Shown here in pieces: positions 7,133 through 12,448 of a DNA stretch of 15,131 nucleotides (its first letter is position 1; each line of letters starts with the position of its first letter). A program made the translations under genes and the position numbers. The notes beneath the pieces were generated by a model. That model did not search any database. It had not been told where the DNA came from and saw only the letters and a program-made list of their open reading frames with translations. This stretch comes from Promethearchaeota archaeon. GTDB lineage: Archaea > Asgardarchaeota > Lokiarchaeia > Sigynarchaeales > SOKP01. Location: contig JAEOTW010000081.1 of the NCBI GenBank assembly GCA_016839655.1, forward strand, positions 1-15,131, read 5' to 3'.

Positions 7133-7294
7133 TTAATCTCGTTTTAATCTTGTATTCCTCCATGATCTTCTTGAATACGGACTGCTTCTTACTCTGCGAT
7201 TTGTTTTTAAAGTGACCCAATTTGGAATTGACTGACTCTGTTTCATTCTCTTTGCTCTACGCAATTTTGATCCTAAATTTTTGTTACGTGCCAT
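7133..7294 (-). CDS. rpl39e: Ribosomal protein eL39
   Basis: A 53-residue, very basic protein read from the ATG at 7294: it begins MARNKNLGSKLRRAKRMKQS and contains the eL39 hallmark IPNWVTLKTNRRVR (residues 23-36), ending in an Arg-rich tail (SRRSWRNTRLKRD). eL39 lines the polypeptide exit tunnel of the large subunit. The length is close to the usual 50-52. It lies 19 bases after PDCD5 and 27 bases before eL31, in the conserved archaeal eL39-eL31-aIF6 order. Confidence 0.95.
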   Translation of the reverse strand: MARNKNLGSKLRRAKRMKQSQSIPNWVTLKTNRRVRSSPYSRRSWRNTRLKRD

Positions 7295-7313
7295 TTTTCT
7301 TCTTATTTTTTAA

Positions 7314-7655
7314 TTATTTTTTTATATTAAATTCTTTTTTCCTTCCATAGGAACTAATTTGTTCTAGAAGATTTTTAAATGCTTTATCTGGTAAAGGTAT
7401 TGCTCCTCTTAATTTTCCTGCTTGAAAGAGTTGAATCAATTGTATCTCTATTTGTTCAGCAAATTCAGGTTTAACCATTCGAATATTTTCTAGCCTTTGC
7501 CTTCCTTCTGGTGATAATATTTTTCGCATTAACTGGTATTTTTTTGCTTCAAATTCCTTTTCCTGAACTTCTGCCATTTGCTGTTGTACTGCTTGTTGTT
7601 TTAATTCTTCTAACTTTTTCCTTCTAATCTCGTCTAAATCCTTGTCGTTACTCAC
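7314..7655 (-). CDS. PDCD5/TFAR19-family DNA-binding protein
   Basis: A 113-residue protein of the PDCD5 family, known in archaea as a small helical DNA-binding protein and in eukaryotes as a programmed-cell-death and chaperonin-linked factor. The N-terminal helix (1-35) is charged and Gln-rich (LDEIRRKKLEELKQQAVQQQ), and the core holds the family's LSPEGRQRLENIRMVKPE (47-64) and the following VEQ-like IEIQLIQLFQAGKLRG. The gene is 25 bases after eS19 and 19 bases before eL39, a pairing found across archaea. The cellular role in archaea is not well defined. Confidence 0.93.
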   Translation of the reverse strand: MSNDKDLDEIRRKKLEELKQQAVQQQMAEVQEKEFEAKKYQLMRKILSPEGRQRLENIRMVKPEFAEQIEIQLIQLFQAGKLRGAIPLPDKAFKNLLEQISSYGRKKEFNIKK

Positions 7656-7680
7656 TATATATCCCTATAAAACATATATT

Positions 7681-8106
7681 TTATGTTTTCTGTCTTGAAA
7701 TTACATGCGCCATTCTTTCTAATAAACTTATTCCTTCTGGAGAAACAACTCTTCCTTCCTTTTCCATTGGTTCAAGTAATTTTGCGTTTTCTAATTGTTG
7801 TAAAGCTACTCTTATTATTTTACCACTTCCCTTAGCAGAGTGATTGAGTCCTGGACCTTTTCGATTTCTTCCCCCATAAAATTTCCTAAGTTTATTCACT
7901 CCAATTGGTCCATACTTCTTCACTTTTCTAAGAATTGAAGCACATCTTATATACCAAAAATTCTCAGAATCTTGTGGAGCTAATTCTTTAAAAAAGGCTG
8001 TTTTCCAAAATTCTGAATCTTGTGGAGGTGATATTTCGGGATAATCCTTTAGTTTTTCTGCTATTGCCTCAATAAGCATTTCTGCGTTTACTAGAAAAAT
8101 CGACAT
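7681..8106 (-). CDS. rps19e: Ribosomal protein eS19
   Basis: A 141-residue small-subunit protein. Conserved pieces include the N-terminal helix with LIEAIAEKL (11-19), WYIRCASILRKVKKYGPIGV (about 51-70), then KLRKFYGGRNRKGPGLNHS, the rRNA-binding loop, and the C-terminal LQQLENAKLLE. It is the first gene of the minus-strand cluster and is divergent from the YhbY gene, separated by 95 bases. The ATG at 8106 places the usual number of residues before the first helix. An imperfect direct repeat of about 24 bases within the gene (7954-7979 and 8004-8026) produces two similar peptides, PPQDSEFW and APQDSENFW; the second matches the family position. Confidence 0.95.
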   Translation of the reverse strand: MSIFLVNAEMLIEAIAEKLKDYPEISPPQDSEFWKTAFFKELAPQDSENFWYIRCASILRKVKKYGPIGVNKLRKFYGGRNRKGPGLNHSAKGSGKIIRVALQQLENAKLLEPMEKEGRVVSPEGISLLERMAHVISRQKT

Positions 8107-8201
8107 ATTAATCTTTAATTCTATCCTTCTTTAATAAATATGATACGTTTTAAAAGTCAGAATAGATTAAAAATTTTTCGTATTTTCTGTGTTCTGGGAC
8201 C

Positions 8202-8474
8202 ATGAGTTATCAAAAAGAATTTAAACAAGCTTTACTTTCTCAACCACATTGCATTTTAGGCAAACATGGAGTCTCAGATGAATTTGTCAACCACGTCGCC
8301 AGTTTATTAAAGAGATATAAAATAATAAAAGTTAAAGCATTGAAGTCTGTAGCTACTAAAAAAAATATAAAAGAATTAGCTCAAAGAATTTCAAAATTAA
8401 CTAACTCTTATTTAGTAGATATCAGAGGAAAAATCTTTATACTTTCATTATATAAAATTAAAAAGATTAATTAA
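8202..8474 (+). CDS. YhbY/CRM-domain RNA-binding protein
   Basis: A 90-residue single CRM domain (CRS1-YhbY). The fold's signature GxxG loop is GKHG at residues 20-23, after the first helix and strand (LLSQPHCILGKHGVSDEFV). The last strand reads DIRGKIFILSLY (73-84), matching the family's RG-x4-LY ending. CRM proteins bind structured RNA and bacterial YhbY associates with pre-50S particles. In archaea the gene is often placed beside RNase P protein 4 and Nep1, exactly as here, supporting a role in ribosome or RNA maturation. It is the first gene of a three-gene plus-strand set, 22 bases before rnp4. Confidence 0.9.
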   Translation: MSYQKEFKQALLSQPHCILGKHGVSDEFVNHVASLLKRYKIIKVKALKSVATKKNIKELAQRISKLTNSYLVDIRGKIFILSLYKIKKIN

Positions 8475-8496
8475 AAATCGGATTAAAATAACTTAG

Positions 8497-8844
8497 ATGC
8501 CTAAGCATAATAGAAAAATTAAATTCATTGTTAAAGAAATCGCAGATTCACGAATGCTTTATTTATTTCAAAAAGCACATGAAGTTTTTCCACAAAATAA
8601 GAGTTTAGCAAATCGATATGCATATTTAGCAAGACGATATTCTCAAAGAGCTAAGTTAAAAATACCATTTGAATGGAAAAGACGTATATGTCATAATTGT
8701 AAAATGTTTTTATTCCCTGGACGAAACTGTAGAGTTAGAATGCATTCTCAGAAAGGAAAAGGGTCTCATGTCTCCTTAACATGTTTTGAGTGCAATAAAA
8801 CCACGAGATATTTTATTAAAACAAACAAAAAAAGGAAATCTTAA
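8497..8844 (+). CDS. rnp4: Ribonuclease P protein component 4 (Rpp21/Rpr2)
   Basis: A 115-residue archaeal Rpp21. An N-terminal two-helix part (about 10-58, ending ANRYAYLARRYSQRAKLKIP) is followed by a zinc ribbon with Cys65-x2-Cys68 and Cys96-x2-Cys99. A conserved basic stretch, PGRNCRVRMHS, lies between the pairs (74-84). Together with Rpp29 it helps the catalytic RNA remove the 5' leader of pre-tRNAs. A tRNA gene lies downstream, although no special link is implied. The ATG at 8497 gives a family-like N-terminus (MPKHNRKIKFIVKE). The C-terminal tail is Lys-rich. Confidence 0.93.
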   Translation: MPKHNRKIKFIVKEIADSRMLYLFQKAHEVFPQNKSLANRYAYLARRYSQRAKLKIPFEWKRRICHNCKMFLFPGRNCRVRMHSQKGKGSHVSLTCFECNKTTRYFIKTNKKRKS

Positions 8845-8875
8845 TATAAATTTAACAAATTTCAGGAATCCGAAG

Positions 8876-9550
8876 ATGCCATTGATCCTAATATTGGTCG
8901 AATGTGGATTAGAACTAATTCCAAAACATTTAAGAGATTATCCCTCTGTTAAAAAAAACTTGTCGTCAAAAATTTACTCTTCACAACTCTTGGATAACGC
9001 GCTACATCACTCCGCAATGAAAAAATTAGAAAATTCAGAAAAAAGAGGTCGGCCTGATATTACTCATTTATGTCTGCTTAACGCTTTAGGATCTCCTTTA
9101 AATAAAACTGGTAATTTGAAGCTATTTATACATACTGTAAATAATAGAATTTTTGAGTTTAATTCAGAAATTAGAATAGCACGAAACTACAATCGATTTA
9201 AAGGATTAATGGCAAAACTTCTAATCGATAATGGTATAATTGTTAATGGAAACCAGTTGATTTCTCAATTTAAAGGAAATATAAGCAATTTAGTAAATAC
9301 ATTCAAAAGTCCAGAAATTTCACTTCTTTCAAGTAAAGGTAAACTAATTAAGGAATATAATCAGCTCTTCAAAGAGGACTCCTCTAAAAATATTGTTTGT
9401 ATAATTGGAGGTTTTCAGAAGAGGACCTATTCAGGAGAAATATTAAAATTATCAAAAAACGTAATTTCTTTATCAAAATATTCTTTAGATGCTTGGGTAG
9501 TTATGAGTAAGATTATCAATTTCTATGAACTTTATCATAAGATAACCTAA
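8876..9550 (+). CDS. nep1: rRNA small-subunit pseudouridine methyltransferase Nep1
   Basis: A SPOUT-class methyltransferase that N1-methylates a pseudouridine of 16S rRNA and aids small-subunit assembly. The start is placed at the ATG at 8876, giving 224 residues, because the Nep1 fold begins with MPLILILVECGLELIP. The reading frame is open further upstream to 8786, but that would overlap the rnp4 coding region by about 59 bases and add 30 residues foreign to the family. Motifs: KRGRPDITHLCLLNALGSPL (57-76), RNYNRFKGLM (103-112), and the cofactor-binding knot region with IIGGF (176-180) and LSKYSLDAW (199-207). The gap after rnp4 is 31 bases. Confidence 0.93.
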   Translation: MPLILILVECGLELIPKHLRDYPSVKKNLSSKIYSSQLLDNALHHSAMKKLENSEKRGRPDITHLCLLNALGSPLNKTGNLKLFIHTVNNRIFEFNSEIRIARNYNRFKGLMAKLLIDNGIIVNGNQLISQFKGNISNLVNTFKSPEISLLSSKGKLIKEYNQLFKEDSSKNIVCIIGGFQKRTYSGEILKLSKNVISLSKYSLDAWVVMSKIINFYELYHKIT

Positions 9551-9624
9551 AATTCCTAAAAACAGAAAAGTTAAAAGAAACTAAACACTTTATTTAATAC
9601 TAATTTTAATTAAATGAGTATTTT

Positions 9625-9696
9625 GCGCTCGTTGTGTAGTGGCTATCATCCAGGACTTCCAATTCTGGGACCCGGGTTCAATTCCCGGCGGGCGCA
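9625..9696 (+). tRNA. tRNA-Gly, anticodon UCC
   Basis: A complete 72-base cloverleaf including the discriminator A at 9696. The acceptor stem (GCGCTCG at 9625-9631 with CGGGCGC at 9689-9695) has seven pairs, one being T-G. The D arm has one mismatch at 13-22. The anticodon stem CAGGA/TTCTG closes the loop CTTCCAA, with anticodon TCC at 9658-9660, reading glycine GGA/GGG codons. The T arm CCGGG-TTCAATT-CCCGG is perfect. No intron is present and the terminal CCA is not encoded. It follows Nep1 on the same strand by 74 bases. Confidence 0.97.
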
Positions 9697-9739
9697 TAAT
9701 TTAATACAATTTTTTATCTCGTAATTTTGAATAATAAGA

Positions 9740-9761
9740 TCGTGAAAGAACAGTTTCACGA
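9740..9761 (+). terminator. Stem-loop followed by T-rich run after tRNA-Gly
   Basis: TCGTGAAA and TTTCACGA form a perfect eight-pair stem around the six-base loop GAACAG. A T-rich run (about 9766-9773) begins a few bases later. This could stop transcription from the Nep1/tRNA side or form a structured leader of the downstream membrane-protein gene, whose start lies 90 bases away. Archaea terminate mainly at T-runs, so the hairpin itself may have another role. Confidence 0.4.
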
Positions 9762-9850
9762 AGTAATTTTTTTAGTTAAGACTTAATAAGTTAATAAATC
9801 ATTGAATATTAAATCCTATTTGATAATTGTAAAATATTAGAGGGAGAAAA

Positions 9851-10303
9851 ATGAATAGATCAAAATTGGAGATTGGATCATTTCTGATACTTTTTATGGG
9901 TATGTATACCATAGTAATGGCATTTCTTTGGATATTTGTTACTGAGATAATGTTTGTAAGTGATTTTGCATATTATACAGGTTTAACATACCAACAATAT
10001 TTAGCTATTGCTCCTGAATTTGCACAGATTTACATTATAACAAAAAAGTTGGTTGGTTGTATTCTTTTAGCTAATGGTGCTATGGTTGTATTGATAAACC
10101 AAAAAAGCTATCGCAAAGGTGAAAAATGGTCTTGGTATGCAATTCTTATAGGTGGTGGGATCTCTTGGAGTACATTTATTATCTACAAAATTTATATTGG
10201 ATATATTGGAGTAAGTATGATTACGTTCGTTATTGGAATTACTCTTCTCGTGGTTGGTTTAGTTCTTCCCGTGAAAGAAATATTGAGTAGAAAATCTTCC
10301 TAA
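9851..10303 (+). CDS. Hypothetical four-helix membrane protein
   Basis: A 150-residue protein I do not recognise. Four hydrophobic segments can be seen at about 9-31, 66-83, 94-116 and 118-140. A longer, more polar loop (about 34-62, rich in Tyr, with a TGLTYQQYLAI stretch) lies between the first two, and a short basic loop (84-93, QKSYRKGEKW) between the second and third. The C-terminus is short and basic (VKEILSRKSS). By the positive-inside rule both ends would be cytoplasmic. The start is well supported: AGGGAG at 9841-9846 is four bases before the ATG. Its stop overlaps the stop of the convergent GNAT gene by four bases. No function is proposed. Confidence 0.75.
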   Translation: MNRSKLEIGSFLILFMGMYTIVMAFLWIFVTEIMFVSDFAYYTGLTYQQYLAIAPEFAQIYIITKKLVGCILLANGAMVVLINQKSYRKGEKWSWYAILIGGGISWSTFIIYKIYIGYIGVSMITFVIGITLLVVGLVLPVKEILSRKSS

Positions 10304-10764
10304 TGAAAGAATTTATCCAAATTTTTTAATGTATGAGTTACTTTTACACCGATCGATTCTTTAAAGCCCAATGTCTTATAAAATGAGGAAGCCTTTGAAT
10401 TATCTGTATATAATCGAAGTAATTTAAAATGCTTAGCACTAATACAAATAATTTTTTTCATCAATAGAGTGCCTAAACCTTTTCTGCGATATTTCTGGGA
10501 TATATATACATGTCTAACACGTCCTATAAGGGGATTATCGATATACGGATCAACATTCAATCCGCCAAATCCTATGCACAAATCAGATATGAATATTCCA
10601 AATAAAGTTTCGCCTTTTTTTGTGAAATCATTCAAACCACTCTTCCATTCATTGATTGTTCGATTAACGAAGTTATAACCTTCAGATTGAGCTTCAATAG
10701 CTAAATTTTCCAATAAATCCAAATCTGAGGCGTTAATCTTTTTTATAACAATTTCCATATCCAT
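10300..10764 (-). CDS. GNAT-family N-acetyltransferase
   Basis: A 154-residue GNAT domain. The acetyl-CoA pyrophosphate loop is SQKYRRKGLGTLLM (89-102, with the Arg94-x-Gly96-x-Gly98 pattern) after the VRHVYI strand. The C-terminal LRLYTDNSKASSFYKTLGF (116-134) is the usual last helix and beta-bulge. The N-terminal part (1-70) is variable and should set the substrate, which cannot be inferred. The first ATG at 10764 is used; another lies two codons later. The minus-strand TATA-like element at 10792-10800 fits a near-leaderless transcript from this ATG. The last four bases overlap the end of the convergent membrane-protein gene. Confidence 0.88.
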   Translation of the reverse strand: MDMEIVIKKINASDLDLLENLAIEAQSEGYNFVNRTINEWKSGLNDFTKKGETLFGIFISDLCIGFGGLNVDPYIDNPLIGRVRHVYISQKYRRKGLGTLLMKKIICISAKHFKLLRLYTDNSKASSFYKTLGFKESIGVKVTHTLKNLDKFFH

Positions 10765-10791
10765 AAATGAAATTGGGTAAAATTTACATAT

Positions 10792-10800
10792 AGTATAAAT
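10792..10800 (-). promoter_or_regulatory. Candidate TATA box of the GNAT gene
   Basis: The minus strand reads ATTTATACT, 28-36 bases before the GNAT ATG. With the archaeal distance of about 25 bases from TATA to start site, the transcript would begin within a few bases of the ATG. The assignment is by position and sequence only. Confidence 0.4.
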
Positions 10801-10828
10801 ATATTGTTGATATCAGAAATTCAATTCT

Positions 10829-11038
10829 CTAAGATAAGACTTCTAAAATTTTGGTCAAAATTCTGGCTTTGCCGCCTGTAGATTGAAGTAATAGCTTTCC
10901 ACAAACCACGCATTCTACATCTGTAGCAGAACACCCAAAGATGATTTGTTGATTTCCACAATTTAAACACTTTACACGTAAAAATCTACTTTTTGGTTGA
11001 GGAATAAGTTCCTTTTCTTTTCTTTTATGTACTATAAT
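10829..11038 (-). CDS. rps27e: Ribosomal protein eS27 (non-canonical start codon)
   Basis: A small-subunit zinc-ribbon protein, up to 69 residues. The core [18 protein letters not shown] is followed by Cys24-x2-Cys27 and Cys43-x2-Cys46 pairs, and [17 protein letters not shown] is the family ending. The frame has no ATG, GTG or TTG between the upstream in-frame stop (TAA at 11041-11039) and the core. Available codons are ATT (11038), ATA (11035) and GTA (11032). GTGAT, able to pair with the 16S 3' end, lies just upstream, 2 bases before ATT or 5 before ATA. The coordinates use ATT. A sequence error is possible. It follows eL44 with a 12-base gap, the conserved archaeal pair. Confidence 0.85.
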   Translation of the reverse strand: MIVHKRKEKELIPQPKSRFLRVKCLNCGNQQIIFGCSATDVECVVCGKLLLQSTGGKARILTKILEVLS

Positions 11039-11050
11039 TTATCACTAATT

Positions 11051-11332
11051 TTATGTTTCTTGTAATTCGAGTCGTTTTACTCGATATGATTTGGCATAAT
11101 GTTTTTTTCCGCATTCAGAACATTCTAATATGGGAGTTGATCTCTTATTTATTTTGGCATTTTTATGGAAAATTTCTTTAGGGAATGAACCATATCCCCT
11201 CTTTTTCCGTTCGACTCTTCTGCGTCCTTGATTTAGCATACGTTCTTTACCTTTTTTATATAGATTTACACTATGCATTTTATGTGACCGGCATGTTGGG
11301 CAGTATCTTCGTATTGTCCGAGGGTATTTCAA
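11051..11332 (-). CDS. rpl44e: Ribosomal protein eL44 (L44e/L36a family)
   Basis: A 93-residue large-subunit zinc-ribbon protein. Cys11-x2-Cys14 lies near the start (MKYPRTIRRYCPTCRSHKMH), and Cys71-x2-Cys74 near the end (LECSECGKKH). Between them is the conserved basic GRRRVERKKRGYGSFPKEIF (36-55), which reaches the tRNA E site. The start is a TTG at 11332, which gives the normal family N-terminus; no ATG is available. It is followed by eS27, as in many archaea; the aIF2-alpha gene that commonly comes next is not here. Confidence 0.95.
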   Translation of the reverse strand: MKYPRTIRRYCPTCRSHKMHSVNLYKKGKERMLNQGRRRVERKKRGYGSFPKEIFHKNAKINKRSTPILECSECGKKHYAKSYRVKRLELQET

Positions 11333-11373
11333 ATTTTAACAAACCACTTTTATCTGATAACCTAAAATAATTA

Positions 11374-11383
11374 TTTATAAATT
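11374..11383 (-). promoter_or_regulatory. Candidate TATA box of the eL44-eS27 pair
   Basis: The minus strand reads AATTTATAAA, a near-ideal archaeal TATA element, about 42-51 bases before the TTG start of eL44. This predicts a short leader of roughly 20 bases. Sequence-based only. Confidence 0.45.
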
Positions 11384-11440
11384 TTAAATTTTATTAGTTC
11401 TGGTTAGTTCTTTTTGAAAACCATCTGTATAATAAAAAAT

Positions 11441-11449
11441 AATTTATAT
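11441..11449 (+). promoter_or_regulatory. Candidate TATA box of pyrB
   Basis: AATTTATAT lies about 46-54 bases before the pyrB ATG and would start transcription near 11472. Other A/T runs nearby could serve as well, so confidence is low. Confidence 0.3.
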
Positions 11450-11494
11450 CTTATTTACATAATGTTAATAAAAACATATTAATTGAGATTATAA

Positions 11495-12412
11495 ATGTTT
11501 AAGGAGAAATTTAGCGAAGGAGTTATAAGTGCTAAGCAATTTGATAGAGAAGATATTGAATATATCTTAAAGAAAGGCAAAGAAATGATTAATAAAAAGA
11601 ATTCGAATCTTCTTCATGGAAAAATATTGGCTACACTATTTTTTGAACCCTCTACTCGGACTCGTCTTAGTTTTGAATCTGCTATGTATAGATTAGGTGG
11701 GAGTGTAATTGGATTTCATTCTGGAGATGTTTCTTCTATAAAAAAAGGTGAAAGTATCGCGGATACAATAAGAACTGTAGAAAATTATAGTGATTGCATA
11801 GTCATGAGGCATTCACTTGAGGGAGCTGCACGAATGGCATCGAAATTTTCTAAAGTTCCTATAATTAATGCTGGATCCGGAAGTGGAGAACACCCAACTC
11901 AAGCTTTATTAGATCTTTTAACGATTACTGAGGAGATTGGTTCATTAGATGGATTAAATATTGGCCTGATGGGAGATCTCAAGTATGGAAGAACGGTTCA
12001 TTCGCTATCGATTCTGTTATCAAATTTCGATATAAATATTTATTTCATTAGTCCCAAGGAATTGAGAATGAGAAATCGAGATAAAGATTTTCTGCAACAG
12101 CGACAAGTTAAATATAAAGAAATTACAGATTACAGGAAAATTCTGAATATTTTGGACGTTCTTTATATGACACGGATTCAAAAGGAAAGGTTTGCTGATT
12201 TGGAAGAATATGAAAAAATTAAAGGAATTTATATTTTCGGGAAAGATGATCTTAAAGATACAAAAGATAACTTTAGATTATTACATCCTCTTCCGAGAAT
12301 CTCAGAAATTTCTCCTAGTGTTGATGATTCAGAAAAGGCAATTTACTTTAAGCAGACTTATTATGGAATCCCTATGAGGAAAGCACTCTTAGCTGAATTG
12401 ATGACAAATTAA
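11495..12412 (+). CDS. pyrB: Aspartate carbamoyltransferase, catalytic chain
   Basis: A 305-residue enzyme joining carbamoyl phosphate and L-aspartate into N-carbamoyl-aspartate, the first committed step of pyrimidine synthesis. The carbamoyl-phosphate loop is FEPSTRTR (50-57), with Lys84 of the 80s loop, Arg105/His106 and HPTQ (133-136). The aspartate domain carries GRTVHS (165-170), Arg227 and the closing HPLPR (264-268). These separate it from ornithine carbamoyltransferase. The length is normal. The regulatory chain gene pyrI, which often follows pyrB in archaea, is not downstream here, since a convergent gene begins 36 bases later. Upstream lies the divergent eL44-eS27 pair. No clear ribosome binding site precedes the ATG. 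Confidence 0.97.
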   Translation: MFKEKFSEGVISAKQFDREDIEYILKKGKEMINKKNSNLLHGKILATLFFEPSTRTRLSFESAMYRLGGSVIGFHSGDVSSIKKGESIADTIRTVENYSDCIVMRHSLEGAARMASKFSKVPIINAGSGSGEHPTQALLDLLTITEEIGSLDGLNIGLMGDLKYGRTVHSLSILLSNFDINIYFISPKELRMRNRDKDFLQQRQVKYKEITDYRKILNILDVLYMTRIQKERFADLEEYEKIKGIYIFGKDDLKDTKDNFRLLHPLPRISEISPSVDDSEKAIYFKQTYYGIPMRKALLAELMTN

Positions 12413-12424
12413 TTCTTTAAAAAA

Positions 12425-12439
12425 CTCTTTTCTTTTTAG
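12425..12439 (+). terminator. Pyrimidine/T-rich run after pyrB
   Basis: CTCTTTTCTTTTTAG follows the pyrB stop by about a dozen bases. T-rich runs of this kind end transcription in archaea. It lies in the 36-base gap between two convergent stops. Confidence 0.35.
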
Positions 12440-12448
12440 TTCAATTTC

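Noticed and set aside
8786..8875. Upstream extension of the Nep1 reading frame to an ATG at 8786
   Set aside because: It overlaps the conserved zinc-ribbon end of rnp4 and adds 30 residues unlike any Nep1 start; the ATG at 8876 gives the normal beginning.
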